Positions 9,603-22,450 of a stretch of DNA of 64,000 bases are shown here, one piece after another. Source of the stretch: Saururus chinensis (Eukaryota; Streptophyta; Magnoliopsida; Piperales; Saururaceae); contig CP141140.1 in NCBI GenBank assembly GCA_035235625.1, positions 11,614,685 through 11,678,684 on the forward strand, read 5' to 3'. The notes beneath the pieces were generated by a model. It made no database searches, had not been told where the DNA came from, and saw only the letters and a list, made by a program, of their open reading frames with translations. Each line of letters starts with the position of its first letter. Position 1 is the first letter of the stretch. The position numbers and the translations under genes are program-made.

Positions 9603-11940
9603 TTAGTATGAATATACTCAGATGAATATTGATATTCATGCTTATTTCACTGTACACACCTCAAATCACATAAAAATGCGGCAGGTTTCGTCGTTTTGAG
9701 ACTCCCCCTTCGATGACGTTAAAGGATATGGCTTGACACCATTAATCTGATGTACTATTTGAGAGTAAACCGAACCTAAACTGTCGTCCAACTTCAAAAG
9801 CAAGCATGGATGATGTCTTAGAAAAAGATGGGTGGGAGTTCTTAAAAATGGAGGCGAGATTCAGAATCGAGACCACAGACTGTGACCAAGCATAGGCAGC
9901 ATCATGCAATAACCTTAATTAGATGATGAGAATGATGATAGCGAGTCCTGGTGGAGTCAGAGGAAGAGGACGTACTATGAGTCAGAGGAGGGCGAAGGGA
10001 AGAGGCGGGGCGTTTTGGACTAGACGTGGGCATGCACAGCTGTTGGTGAGAATGGTGATGCATTAGATAGCTAGGAGAAGAGATGAAAACTTCTGGGTAA
10101 TCGCGTGTGCTCGAGAGTCGAGAGAAGAGGCTATAGCGTACAGTCAAAGATGAGGTGAATGCTACAATGGCTTTTTCGGAGTAAATTTCCGTGGCCAAAA
10201 TTCAAGTGTACACTCGTATGTTGAAAGGCCTTGGAAGGTGAAAACGTACTGGAGACGAGGACCTTGTAGCGGTATTTAAAAATTAAGCTGTGAATTTAAA
10301 TCAGAAGGAAAGCTTCTCCTTCTGTATACGATGATTTCAATTCTTATTTAGCTTCATTCCAATGTTAGCATTGCAATGACATTTTGATAATGGGGCTCCT
10401 CATGAGTCATGGAAAGGCGTGCGAGAGAAATCTCTTGTTAAACTTGAACTGTTTCATACTAAATTTCTGGTTAAATTGGCCTTTGGGGGCAATATAAATA
10501 CTGTACATCGTCATTATAGGCCAGCAGTAAAACATTTATCGCTCTGTTTTATTTGCCTGCCGTAGACAAAGATGATAGAATGAAGAGTAATTTGTTCGGA
10601 GCACGTATGCTACTTCCATCCGTTGTGTGTTATTAGCTTCCTAAACAGTCGTCAGGTGCCATGCATTAGAAAAAGCTGTGTGCAGGATCATTTCCTTGAA
10701 ATTATTGATTAAAGAGAAGGGAGGGGCCCTTTACGCAGTACGTGTCCCTAATGAAGACTGATATTTGGTAATGTCTTGTACGCGTGGGTTTTCAATCCAT
10801 GTTCCGCCTATGTGTGTCGGAATGCGCCAGGTCAACAAAAAAGCAAACTTTTGAAAACAGACTTTTGAAAATAACAGCCTCTTCTTCAGTTCATGGTGGA
10901 AATGGGGAACAAAAGTATGTTGCAGGAGGGTCATAGTGCGATCAAAAAGGGAGTTTAAGTTAGCTTTTTGCTATTTGATTGTTAATTGACTACTCTACTT
11001 GAGACGCAATGCAGTATACTTACTGCTCATTAGTCCATGCACCTGGTGTCATCACTGGAATGAACTCGATCTACGTGTTCATGGAAAAAATTTCCAGTGT
11101 ATCTCGAATAACATTTTGCCAGTCTGTACGCTTTGATTTTAAGAACGTCTTTTTTTTGTGTGTCGGGTGTGAGCACTTTTATTTCATTTATCTCATCCTT
11201 TTATGCACGGAAAAGAAACGGATTGAGAGCCCGAAGGAGTGCCTGCTTGATTGATCCGAGTCAAAGGGAATGGGTCCACCGTCACGAGGGTGGCTCCGCG
11301 GACAACAAGGTCAACAGGCATGCCTGATTACTGATTAGTTTAATAAACAGAATCACAAAGTAATCAACACGTACAATTCATACATGTTGCCGCGGCAGCC
11401 TTCCGCGGCAGATGGGGCTGGCCAACCCCAAAACCCCCAATCGCCCGCCAGGCCTCATCAGCAGAGGACCATCATGCGCGGGGTTAAGATGACCACTCAT
11501 TCACGCGTGGCGTAAGCGCAACAGCCTTTGTTCCTTGTTCTCTTCCCACTGATAGGCCCCGTTACTTTCCTATTGGGATTCGGATTACTAGTAGAGTAGT
11601 ATATTATTTTAGCCGGGTTTATGGCTTTCTGCCCAAAAAAAAAAAGGAAAAGAAGCCGGGTTTGGTTTACGTTACCTTCATCAATCACCAAACTTTGTAC
11701 CGAAAATATTTGGAATATTCAGAAATCACGAGAAAGGGAAACAGCTAAATAGGGTATCCATTTGTCGCCACTCCTCGTTCAATTTACTGTGGCAACAACA
11801 ATGGGCATATGCCACAATCAAAGCATGTTCTCCCAAGTCCCACCCCTTCCTCTCTCGGCTTAAACGAAAATCTCTAATAACAAAGCCCAGGGCAATCCCC
11901 CAGTGTCAAAGCATGTGGGGGGAGACCGGAAGACTGGAGA
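9603..11940. other. Intergenic, no gene recognised
   Basis: Short open frames on both strands (for example near 9902-10198 minus and 11009-11254 plus) have low-complexity or unfamiliar translations and no splice-linked continuation. I see nothing else that I can name. Confidence 0.4.
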
Positions 11941-11970
11941 AGACCACTTAATTTCACTGGGATCAAATGC

Positions 11971-11977
11971 TATATAG
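11971..11977 (+). promoter_or_regulatory. Candidate TATA box for the DUF668 gene
   Basis: TATATAG on the plus strand, about 455 nt before the ATG. Downstream are a pyrimidine-rich leader and a (TC)n run at 12113-12137, a common arrangement in plant 5' leaders. Assignment is by position only. Confidence 0.35.
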
Positions 11978-12112
11978 CCTTACTCTCTGCTCGTCATTGT
12001 CAATGTCAGCGTTGTTTCTGCCCCGCATTCGGGTTTGGCAGTCGGCCCCTTCCCTCTTCTTTATTACTGCTACATGTAAACTCTCCCGCCTGTGGCTTGT
12101 TGACGCCGATAT

Positions 12113-12137
12113 TCTCTCTCTCTCTCTCTCTCTCTCT
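12113..12137 (+). repeat. (TC)n run in the presumed 5' leader
   Basis: Twelve or so TC units upstream of the DUF668 gene. Confidence 0.9.
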
Positions 12138-12431
12138 TCCCGCTCGCCCTCTGTCTCTCTCTGTAGCCCCCACTGCCTCAGCAGCACCTTCCCCATTCTT
12201 GTCCGACGCTTGTCTCCATGCTTTCCTCTTCGTTCGTCGTGGAGTTCTTCCCCCACCCCCAGATCTCGGCTCTGGAGGTCTGAATGCTCTATAATTTCCC
12301 CCACCTAAAAAGCTGCTTAATTTGGGATCTTCTTCCTCGACTGACTCGCTGAAGGGTAAGTTGCTGCTGCTGCTGACGGGAGGAATTAGGGTTGAGTGTT
12401 GAGTTTTTCTCTGTTGTTGCGCTTTGGGAAA

Positions 12432-14117
12432 ATGGTGAGCGAGTCCTGGCTCAGCCGGGTCGGCCACAGCCTCTGGAGCCGCCGTTCCCGCCCGCCGCCC
12501 AAGGATAAGTCAAAGTTGGCTGCGCAGATCGGCGTGCTGGCCTTCGAGGTCGCCAGTCTCATGTCCAAGGTGGCCCACCTCTGGCGCTGCCTCGCCGACG
12601 ACCAGGTCATCCGCCTCCGGGATGAAGTCCTCCACCTCCCCGGCGTCCGTAAGCTCGTTTCCGACGATGACGAGTACCTCCTCAACCTCGCGCTCGCTGA
12701 GATCCTCGACAACCTCGCCTCCGCCGCGCGCTCCGTTGCCCGCCTTGGCCGCCGCTGCTCCGACCCTGTCCTACAGGGACTCGACCACGTTTTCGATGAG
12801 CTGACCAGAACCTCCAACCCGGTCGCCACCGCCACGGCGCTCAAGTGGCAGTTCACCGGGACGAAGATGAAGCGCAAGGTTAAAAAGATGGAAAAATTCG
12901 TGGGCGCGAGCGCCAATCTCTATCAGGAGATGGAAGTCCTGTCGGAGGTCGAGCAGGGCTTGCGGAGGATGCGTGCTAACGGAGTCGATCCCAATTCGTC
13001 CTCGTTTATCGAGTTCCAGAAGAAGGTGGTTTGGCAGAGGCAGGAGGTGAAGTACTTGAAGGAGAATTCGTTATGGAATCGTAGCTACGACTACACGGTT
13101 CGTCTGATGGCACGGTCACTATTCACCGTCTTTGCAAGGATCCAGTCTGTTTTCGGGATCTATCCCGCCGTGGTTGTTGAAACAGTGGGCGAATCAAGGG
13201 TTTTGGATCACCTCCCTCGGAGCCTCTCCATTTCCACGATCGCTGCCCACTCGTCCGTCCACCCTTCTGAGAACAACGCGGGGATGTTTGCCTCCGGCCC
13301 GTTGGGAAGGTCCAGAAACACCTCCAGGTTTGCCTCTGGTCCTCTCATGCAATCGGGCCCGCTCGTCGGAGGTGGCTGGCGATCGAAAACCAAGAAATCG
13401 GTCCCAAAGAGCACGGCTTTTGCAGGGTGCATGACGGGCGGTGGGGGGGAGCGGCCTCCGGTCTTCCGTGAGTATAATGGATCTGTCGATTCTAGGGTTT
13501 TAAGGTCTAACGGTAACGGTCTCGTCTCTGGAACCCTCAGTGGAACGAAGGAAGCTGACATTGTTTCCCTATTTAATTCAAAACAGAGATTGTTGTCGAG
13601 AGCTCCTTCTGCCACACTCGGAGCTTCAGCTCTGGCTCTGCACTACTCGAATGTTATCATCGTGATTGAGAAGATGGTCACTTGCCCTCATTTGATTGCT
13701 CCTGATGCCAGGGACGACCTATATAATATGCTGCCCATGAGCATTCGGTCGGCGCTGAGAGCAAGGCTAAAGTATTGTAGCAAGAACATTGGCTCTGTGG
13801 TTTCTGATACGTTACTTGCAGCGGAGTGGAATGAGGCGTTGGCAAAGATATTAGAATGGTTGGCGCCGCTCGCCCATAACATGATAAGGTGGCAGTCGGA
13901 GAGGAGCTACGAGCAGCAGCATGTGGTTTCAAAGACGAATGTGCTGCTACTGCAGACGCTTTACTTTGCGAACCAAGCCAAGACGGAGGCAGCAATTACG
14001 GAGCTTCTGGTTGGTCTGAACTACATATGCCGAGTTCACAGAGAAATTAATTCGAAGGCTTTTGTGGAAGCAGCAGAAAGTGTAGACTTGGAAGAGTACG
14101 TAGGTTCAAACGGGTGA
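12432..14117 (+). CDS. DUF3475/DUF668 protein, PSK SIMULATOR family
   Basis: Intronless gene of 561 aa. Residues about 30-87 match the DUF3475 domain (IGVLAFEVASLMSKVAHLW, LRDEVLHLPGVRKLVSDDDE). A middle helical region includes KKMEKFVGASANLYQEMEVL and the SLWNRSYDYTVRLMARS stretch. Residues about 397-480 match DUF668 (ALALHYSNVIIVIEKMV, DARDDLYNMLPMSIR). Arabidopsis PSI proteins of this family promote growth downstream of phytosulfokine. The PSI1 branch starts MGGVCS for N-myristoylation. This protein starts MVSESWLSR and lacks that signal, so it belongs to the shorter, unmodified branch. The ATG at 12432 is preceded by in-frame codons without another ATG and begins the conserved region. The first third is very GC-rich and the last third is not. 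Confidence 0.9.
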   Translation: MVSESWLSRVGHSLWSRRSRPPPKDKSKLAAQIGVLAFEVASLMSKVAHLWRCLADDQVIRLRDEVLHLPGVRKLVSDDDEYLLNLALAEILDNLASAARSVARLGRRCSDPVLQGLDHVFDELTRTSNPVATATALKWQFTGTKMKRKVKKMEKFVGASANLYQEMEVLSEVEQGLRRMRANGVDPNSSSFIEFQKKVVWQRQEVKYLKENSLWNRSYDYTVRLMARSLFTVFARIQSVFGIYPAVVVETVGESRVLDHLPRSLSISTIAAHSSVHPSENNAGMFASGPLGRSRNTSRFASGPLMQSGPLVGGGWRSKTKKSVPKSTAFAGCMTGGGGERPPVFREYNGSVDSRVLRSNGNGLVSGTLSGTKEADIVSLFNSKQRLLSRAPSATLGASALALHYSNVIIVIEKMVTCPHLIAPDARDDLYNMLPMSIRSALRARLKYCSKNIGSVVSDTLLAAEWNEALAKILEWLAPLAHNMIRWQSERSYEQQHVVSKTNVLLLQTLYFANQAKTEAAITELLVGLNYICRVHREINSKAFVEAAESVDLEEYVGSNG

Positions 14118-17100
14118 TTCCTCTGAAATATGTGGGCTGGCGGATATGTATCTGGCTGGAAATTTTGCCAAGACCAACTTGGGCATTAAGCAGGGCATTT
14201 TCCTTGGCGGAGCAAGCTTCTTCTATCATCCATAACAATGGAATGATACATCTGTCTACATTCCTTTTGTCTAAGGGTGCTTGCTAGATCCAGCTTCCAA
14301 CCAATTAAAATATTGTTACAAACTATAGATTTTTCCTTCAAATTGATCTCATGGCTAGTTTGCGGCAATGGATATTTCGCCAGGGCTGAATTTCACAGCC
14401 TTCTGAGGTGAATATTCATCCTCATCAGTAACACAATATAGTATACTTGTAATACTTAAATATATTGAAACCTTTCTATTATTAAATTCGAAATCAAATG
14501 CTTGATTGGCCAGCAACAGCTCTGTGTATGGGTATATTATTCATGAAAGTTATTGTTATCTACTTTTGCTCATCTCTCTTTTTTCAGAGTAAATAAAGCT
14601 GTACTGCTTTAATTGTTACTTTGAACTACTGTAAATCTAAAAACTCAGATAGATCCCTCAGACATGTTGGTGATTGCAACATGGTCTGGTGCCAATTTAT
14701 ATTATGGTAACTGGCTATGGCTATGCTGACACGAATGTGGTTCATGTTATCGCACTTCATTGCAAGGTGAAAGAGATCATGACAGTTTAACCTGTTATGG
14801 TTATGGCATGTTGCATTATATGAATATATGTGTTTGGGCAGAGGTTGTCTCTATAGGCATATTACAGTCTAATCTGCACACCATATGGAACTATTTGTGT
14901 GTATGCCCGTTGTTAGCCCTGTGGGGTTCTACTCCCATGGGACGAGATTAGTTAGAAAGAATACTGTATTTAAATGAAGACCCGCCAAATTTGCGAGCCC
15001 TCCATTAAATTCGTGCATTCTCTCATTTAAGTGCTGATAACGGGTGCAGTTAGTGAATGAGACCCACATTGAAACACGGTCATTATGGGGCTCATGTGTT
15101 TAAACTTTCTTTTTAAACATGGATTTTGAATCACCAGAAGATCAACAAATACACAATTTACCTGTTGTTATAGGCTTTTTTTTAATTGGTAAAACTCACA
15201 CACCCATACACTTGATGCCAGAAAGCTGGGATTGGACCCGAGACCTCTCCCTCTCCCTCTCCTTCAACAGGGAGAGGTCGAACCAGCGTACCACATGCTG
15301 GATTGGCACAGGTAATTTGTGTTTAGATGATATTTCCCTTTGTGTGAAGCTATCATGAATCTCATTGCAGCTGGTGTTCACTTTATTTAATTGGGTCAGT
15401 AAAAACCCATCACTGCAAACTACTTGATGGCAACCATGCTAAGTGTAGCTGACTACTGCGAATTGTGGGGCCAAACTTTTTTTATCTTGGTTTGATATCG
15501 TCAGCACTGATGCTCCTTTACTCAGAAGGTCAGTTAAATGCTTGTCAAGGAAGACAACCTTCTTAGGTATCATTTTTTATGATCAATTTGCAACTCTGAA
15601 TGTCAGAATGCTTTTCTTTGCTGTATTGGGTACATACTGGTAGTATTTTCGCCAGTTTTTAGTTTGAACTTGTTCTCGTCAATTTATGTCCGATACATTT
15701 TAATTATGTAACATTCTAAAGAAAACGTTAGCTGTAAACTGCGGCTTGTTGCTACTAACTCGAAGGTAGACAAATGTGATTTGTTTATAGATCAAATTGC
15801 TTCGATCAAAATAAAAGTCCTTTCGACTGTGCTTTGGTGCCTACGCCTTGCAACCTGTCAATATTTTAGTAATCTGGAAAGATTTTAGCTTATGTCTTCT
15901 TCTTATGTGCTTCAGCTCCTCGTTCTATGGTTATGTTACCCTTGAATTTAGTTCTGAAAGCAATTCTAGTGGCTTCTGCTCCTATCTTCAATTATTGATT
16001 CGTATTCCTGGGAGTAATTGCACTTCTTTCTTTTTCTTTTCTTTATTTTTTTTTCAAAAAAAGGTGTATTACTATGGTCAAGGACTAAGTGATTCTAGAG
16101 AAAATAGGCTTCAATTTTGTGATTTGGGAATTGAACCTGAGACACCCGGAAACATATTTCATACCCTTTACCAATGATGCAAAGGGTGCTTATCCTGACT
16201 TGGCATCATAGTCTTATAAGATTTGTCCTAGTCCTAACTAGGTGACGTATTTCAACGGGGAGGACCAGTCTTCTCTAAGCTAATAAATTATCCTCGTGTG
16301 TTATTTGATGAACGATAACTTTCCTCTGTTTTTGGCTCTCTCAACAAAATGAGAACTAATCATCCTTTTATGTATCACGTGTTTTTTTTTCAGATGTGCA
16401 AACTAACCATTCTTGATCTCAGTTTAGATTCAGTGGTATTTTGCTTTCCAGTTAAGATCTTAAATCTCAATGCTTCTAACTTACTGCACAAATTGCATTT
16501 GTTTGCTACAACTGCCTGATGTCTGAATCTTCGTCCGTGACTTGTTATCATACTCACAAATTTTGCAAAATTTTGTTATTTTTGTCGCTTTGAGCATAAA
16601 CCGAAAGTTTCAAAAAAAATTCCAAGAAAACAAAAAATTTGGCATTTTTTCCGCATGTTTTGTTTTTTTTTTCTTCGTTTATTTCGGTATGGACTAGGCT
16701 ATGGATTTTTCTTTGGCTTACTTCCTTTTGGTTTGGGTTTCAGGTTTTTCTTTGTGTTTCCTATTTGAATCATTGAATATATGTTAGTGATTTGGTTGTT
16801 TACGTATGACTGTATGAGATGTAGATTTTTTAGTACATATTTATTTTTATATTATTTTTCTTTACACTGTTACAGCTTTTCCAAAAATTTCTCGAAACAA
16901 AACAAAACAAACCCGAAATGAACCGAACTTTGTGACTATGCTTGTTATTGCCAAAAAGGACCTAACATGATTGCTGCACGAAGTCGGTGGCCTGGAGTAA
17001 ATTGTGAAAAGGAAATCAAACTGTGCATATTGGATTTCCTTTTTCAGTCCCATTACAAATATATTATACATGATGAAATGCATTGCAATCTTTTGGCATA

Positions 17101-18360
17101 CTCACAGACATATGAGTTAAGCTGCTCATCTTGATCACCTTTGTAAATGGTTGTTTCTTGACCAATCCTTAAAATATTTCTTTTGCCATTATTCTGTGGG
17201 ATGTTAAATGCACGTTTTTTTCTTAGAACGAGAGATACGGTTAATTCGTGTACATATGTGATTTTGTACTAATATTGAATAATGTTATAAAAATACGGGT
17301 AGAGAAGGCAAATCTGGGTACTAGTGACAACCTGATTCCTACTTAATGTTATGTATGGGGTGAGGTCGTAGCTGGTCTCATGCATGACGTAGAGGTTCAA
17401 ATCGCAAATATAACGTGCCACCATCATCCATGATAATTACAATGAAAGCTTCATTAAACAACATACCTTGTCACGTATAATCCTTTCACCATATCAGCAA
17501 ATATTCACACTAATCACACTAAGGATCAAGCCCTAGCATGCATTATCTAGGCACCACAAAACCATCTCCATTGCAATATCTTTATACTTCCCATACCTTA
17601 ACGACTAATGGTTTATTTTTCCCACCTGTGTACGTTCTCCAATGCCCGTCCACCCACATATATGACCGCTCACATTCGTACAACGGTAGGATTTGGGAAG
17701 GACACTTATGGGGTGTTCGTTGTTCTATATTTTAGATTGGTGCATTTCATATGTTTGATTTTAATTTGCAAACCAAAATCCTGCATTTCAAACTCGAGAT
17801 TTTAGATTGCATCCCAGAATCCTAATTTTTAGAATGCAAGATAGAATACATGATAAAATTCAATTTTTATCTAAACACAAGATGTAACATATTGATCTCT
17901 AAAATCTTAGCTAGATAAGTGAAAATAAATTATTAATTTATAATCTAATAAAAAAATTTTACTTCATAGTACATAGATAAACATGTACTATAACACATAG
18001 TTAAATAACTAAAAAAACTAATACAAGTCCACAAAATATAGTCCAATTATAGCACCTACTCTCTCTCTCTGTGGAAGGAAAATATTGTAAGAGACAAAAA
18101 AGAAAAGTGAAGAGGTTGTAGGAATGGAGAAATTGGAGAGGTCTCATAAGGAGCATAGTGGCAGAGTATGTGTAGAGGAATCATGGTAGCAGTATGAACA
18201 TACTAGCAACACCGACCCATTACCACAAGCATACAGATGCATAACATTTCACGTCATTGCTCTCTAAATTATTTACTATTATGGTGGAATAGGTGTTATT
18301 TTTGTCATCTTAAGAAATAACAAATAAAAAACAAAACTGAGTAAGCCTTGAGGTTTAGAA
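14118..18360. other. Intergenic, no gene recognised
   Basis: AT-rich. Contains short dispersed-repeat-like pieces near 15170-15300 and 16060-16150, each with a GATT/AATTG..ACCCGAGAC/ACCTGAGAC motif seen in many plant interspersed repeats, and a GGGGTGTTCG-type MITE-like start near 17709. None has defined ends. No coding sequence found. Confidence 0.35.
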
Positions 18361-18370
18361 AAAATGATTA

Positions 18371-18559
18371 AAATGCCCTCGTGAATTTACAGTGTTGTAG
18401 AACTAAAAAAAATAAGGATAGTAGAAAACACGAGATAAAATAATTATTCGACAAAAATATTTCCCTCTGTTCTTATATTAATAGCTACATCTAGAATTGG
18501 TGAAACCCAAGAAAATAATCTTACAATATTTACAACACTGTAAATTCACAGGGGCATTT
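18371..18559. repeat. Inverted repeat with 29-nt arms (possible small MITE)
   Basis: The arm 18371-18399 and the reverse complement of 18531-18559 agree at 27 of 29 positions (core GTGAATTTACAGTGTTGTA), separated by 131 nt. Similarity does not extend outward and no target duplication is evident. Confidence 0.6.
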
Positions 18560-18563
18560 GTTC

Positions 18564-18627
18564 GAAACGACGAAATTACCTTATACGATATCACCTTAAT
18601 TCGTCCCTCCCGTGATTTCGTCGTTTC
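18564..18627. repeat. Short palindrome
   Basis: GAAACGACGAAAT (18564-18576) and ATTTCGTCGTTTC (18615-18627) are perfect complements around a 38-nt loop. A further partial copy of the arm lies near 18675-18690. Confidence 0.6.
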
Positions 18628-18639
18628 TTAATTTATTTT

Positions 18640-20289
18640 ATAAGGAATGACGGAATCAACTTCAACTTGATTTCATTGTTCCAAATGACGAAATTAGTTA
18701 GATTTTTTTTAAAAAAAAAAGTCACGTAGGCGTCAATGTTTGGCTAGCGCCTACATAGCGAAAATAAACACCGCTTTAGTAAATATTTCCCAAAGCGAGT
18801 TAGTTTGGTAATTATTATTTTTTTAAAGTTATTATTTAAATAATTTTCCCTAAAATCAAATCCTCTTTGCAATTTGGCATGCCTCCCAATAAGGAGGTTA
18901 CCATTTGCTTGGGCCCACGCATTTTGGGCTGTCTAAATTGTTTGGACCCTCTCAACTTTTGTTGGGCCTAAACCCTAAGCTCAATTCCGCTTGCATGCTA
19001 ACCTCTCTACATTGTAAATAAATCACAACAATTCACGCATAACAACTAATTAAATTAAATTGATTTGGTGACCGTCACAGCACCACCTCTGTGTAGCAGG
19101 AAACCACCTCCATCATAATCAATCGGAATATTTATCTCCTAAGGCATATTAATCTCTCGTGAAATAATGACCATATTAATATCCACCATTAAGTTTGTAA
19201 TATCCACTAGTCCATATGGTTTTTAAGTTACATTTGTACCGTAATTGCAATCAAGACGACATTATTATGCTATGTGTGGAGAATTCTGTTTTAATGTTTC
19301 AACATGCTTTAATAATAAAAAAAATATTTCAGCCCGTTTTTCATCTAATTGCTTTTGCCTATGAAAATTAAATTGATATGTTTTGTTCATATAAGTGGGA
19401 ATCCGGGCAAAGTGTGTGAGAGGCAAACAGATTGAGGGCCTATTGTGTGTAGGGAAAGGAATGATTTTTTTTTTTTTCTTTCTTTTTTATAATGAGGGGC
19501 GTACCAATTCGTATTACTAGACTCCAGGGTTAGAGCAACCAACCTCTTAGAACATAATATCCCGTTGTCAATCTCCTCGGGTATGTACTATAGACAAAGC
19601 TCACCCATCATAAGCAATTAAGCATGAGTAAGTTGGGATATAATCCCAAGTGAGAAGAGTGGGGTTTAGAAATCAAGGTCATGGAAATTCCACCAACACC
19701 CTATTAGTTGATAAATTCTATAGACTTGTACCAACAATTTTCTATTTATATTATGAACGTGGAGTTGAGATCATGACGGTACTCAATTGATTGTCATGAC
19801 TCGTCAATGAATGTTCAATGTCAGATATACTTGATACGAGTTTGAATCAATTTTGCTCCCTTAGTTGCCACCATTATGATATAGAGACAATGACCAACAT
19901 AGCTATCACTTTGTATTGCAAAAATTTTAAAACAAATATTTGAGGAAAATGAAGAAATGGAGTATTGGCGAAACATGTACAACCATGCCTCAAGAAGTTC
20001 AAAGTTTGAACGTCCACTCCGTTGGCCACCCATAAGATTTATACCATGGCTTTCCGGCTCAGCTAGCTGTTAGGGAAGCCCTCAATGGCTATAAAGTCGT
20101 TGGGGCTCCCCCATCGATTGGATAATCTTTGAGGGCTTCCCCCCATTTTTTTTCCTTATATTTTTATTTTTTAAACTAATTTGTAGATGAATTTATAAAA
20201 TTACCACTACCCTTAAAAGGAAAATTTTAACCTTATTAATATTGAAAGAACGGTCATTTTTAAAGATAGTAGAGGTAATTATTATATTT
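18640..20289. other. Intergenic, repeat-derived
   Basis: No gene seen. It includes a perfect 13-bp stem, GGGAAGCCCTCAA (20073-20085) with TTGAGGGCTTCCC (20129-20141), just upstream of the hAT remnant. That stem may be part of the hAT subterminal region, but I could not fix the hAT left end. Confidence 0.35.
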
Positions 20290-20292
20290 AAA

Positions 20293-20300
20293 AATCTATA
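20293..20300 (+). promoter_or_regulatory. Candidate TATA box of the hAT remnant
   Basis: TATAAATA followed by AGGGGAGTTT, about 300 nt upstream of the first transposase ATG. Confidence 0.35.
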
Positions 20301-20591
20301 AATAAGGGGAGTTTAACCTACTCTTCACTCTTTTCTGTACTCTCTTTTTCCTCTCCTCTATATTTCAAACTCTTAATTATTTTTATTTTTACTTTTAATT
20401 AATTTAAAATTAAACTCTCACACTCTCAAGATTCAATAATAAAGTTCTCAATTCTCAAACTTCCTCCTCCATTAAGTCAGCAACTAAAGTTTCAACCATC
20501 AAGATCCAAGGTAAGTAATTTTAATTTAATAATTTAATTTTTACTTTAACATGCCTCATTTTTCTTTGAATAATTTATTTTTTTAAAGAAT

Positions 20592-21007
20592 ATGACATCT
20601 TATTCCAACTACAATGCCTCGTCCTTGGTCGCCCTAACCAACAATTTTTTTAAATGTGAAATTCCTAAAATAGACAAAGTCGACTATGAAGAAAGTATTT
20701 CATCAATGTCTTCAACAGTCAAGGAGAAAAAAAATGACAACCCTCTATAGTGTGGTACCATATAAAAAAAATTTAAGGTGGACAACCCCAATAACCCCGA
20801 AATATTTCTTCTAAGAGCCGAATGCAATTATTGCAAAGCAATTCTAAACATGGGAACTGGGGGAGGAGGGATTACCAGATATATTCTCCGGCATGTTAGA
20901 GAATGTTCCGCCAAATATGGACCAAAGGACCCCAAACAAGTACAACTAAGTGTCATGAGCGCCTCTCCTACTTATTCAAGTACTTTTAATTTTAATCAAT
21001 ATACAAA
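20592..21007 (+). pseudogene. hAT transposase N-terminus with BED zinc finger
   Basis: The frame opens with ATG at 20592, is broken by two in-frame stops near 20745-20765, then resumes. The resumed part carries ECNYCKAILN followed by LRHVREC, giving the C-X2-C..H-X4-C arrangement of BED fingers in RICESLEEPER-type hAT transposases. The reading stops being hAT-like exactly at the MULE insertion point, at FNFNQYT. Confidence 0.65.
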
Positions 21008-21214
21008 GAGAAATGCTAAGGGCGCTCTCAAGCAGCTCGTTGTGTCACTACCAATGGAAATGAGCCATGTGTTAAGTTTTTACATGATTTATTGAAAATG
21101 CTTTTATATTTAAAATATTCTATTGTTCCAAAGGTACCCTTCTCTTCAACCACATGAAGATGTTTTTTTCCATCTGCGTTAAAACCACGTGAAGGGCTTT
21201 CTTCTTCATTCATC

Positions 21215-21540
21215 TTGATTCTTCCTTGCCGAGTTGCCGTTCTTATCTCCTTCCAAGCTCCCGTCGATGGAGGTCATGGTCGCAAACCGCCGCTTTGGAC
21301 ACTACTGAATCTCATTCTATGCTCTAGATGGACAGCAGGCTTGGGATGGAGCTGGGACCGTTTCGGGCGGAGGTTAGCCTCAATGAGGCATACCCGGTTC
21401 CAAACTTTCAGGAGAGGAGATGATGCTACCTTAGGGCGGAACAAGGGTCGTTGGTCTCATTCCTTGTATCCGATTGGATTTGTGATAAAGGTCCAACCCA
21501 ATTGGCATCAAGAAGCGCGTGACAATTTCTATCCCTAAGG
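21215..21540 (+). other. GC-richer open stretch inside the MULE, unassigned
   Basis: A 107-codon frame with higher GC than its surroundings, containing FGRRLASMRHTRFQTFRRG. I do not recognise a family. It may be captured gene sequence or chance. No start or splice context supports a working gene. Confidence 0.25.
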
Positions 21541-22028
21541 CTCGAGCAAAAGTTAATCAATCTTACTAGTAATTCTTACAAGTGCAAGTGTCGCCTCCAA
21601 ATAGGTGAAATCGATTCATAGCCCTCACGGCAAACTCCATCCTTACGATCGCACTCGCCAGCTTAAAGCATGGTGACAATCCCAACACATCCTCAGGTGC
21701 TTCACCACTCAGATAGTCACCCCTTGAGGCAAGCTGATCAAAGCAAAACCCACCACCAACTTCTTGCTATGTACACAACCATCATTCTTCTAGGCTCCTC
21801 CTTCACCTCCACAAGCACCCACCCATGTCCCCCTTTCCACCGGGCCTACCACCATATTCTCTATAGAACACATAGACTATGACCTTCCTCTCAACCCAAC
21901 GACATCTTGGCTCCTTGTTGATCCCTTATATCTTCATCTCCGTTCATAGCCCATGCATGCTCTCCCATTTCCTCAAATGTGAAGGGCTTGTTGATAGAAA
22001 CACACCTCATAGGAATGCCCCCTCTTCC

Positions 22029-22450
22029 TCAAACTAGATGGCGATGCCTTTGTCCCAAACAGTGGGCCTCGTCAAGGCAGCCAGCGCGACCCAACTTGTT
22101 AACCACACAAGTGTACTGCATGTTGTCGGGTGTGACATCGTAGCCCGTATGCATGGCTTTCAAGCGGCCAAGGCCCTCGTTAATGAGGCCCAAGTTGCTA
22201 CATGCATGTAGGACTGACATGAAGGTAACCTCGTTCACCATGAATCCACTCTTCACCATCTCTTCCAACACCTCCCAAGAGAACCTCCCAATACCATATT
22301 TGGCCGCACCAGCTATGAAGTAGGTGTAGGTGATTACCGTTGGGCTATGAATTCACCTAAATATGTTGCATGAGTGATCAATGAGCCCACATTTAGTGAA
22401 CATGTCCACGACCGTCATGGCAATCACTAATCGCTGCATTGGAATTCTGG
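22029..22450 (-). pseudogene. Captured PPR protein gene fragment
   Basis: The minus-strand translation contains VVDMFTKCGLIDHSCNIF, then EVLEEMVKSGFMVNEVTF, MSVLHACSNLGLINEG and NMQYTCVVNKLGRAGCLDEA. These are the signatures of two to three successive pentatricopeptide repeats of the PLS class. A stop lies between the first and second blocks, and no start or targeting peptide exists. It sits inside a MULE, so it is read as a captured, non-functional fragment. Confidence 0.75.

Noticed and set aside
12006-12467. Antisense open frame of 153 codons over the DUF668 leader
   Set aside because: Composition follows the GA/TC-rich leader and the complement of a real coding region; no recognisable domain.
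13208-13615. 135-codon minus-strand frame inside the DUF668 gene
   Set aside because: Shadow of the sense coding sequence.
17340-17425. tRNA gene or tRNA-derived SINE
   Set aside because: GGTTCAAATC resembles a B box, but the A box is poor, no cloverleaf can be drawn and no tail or duplication is seen.
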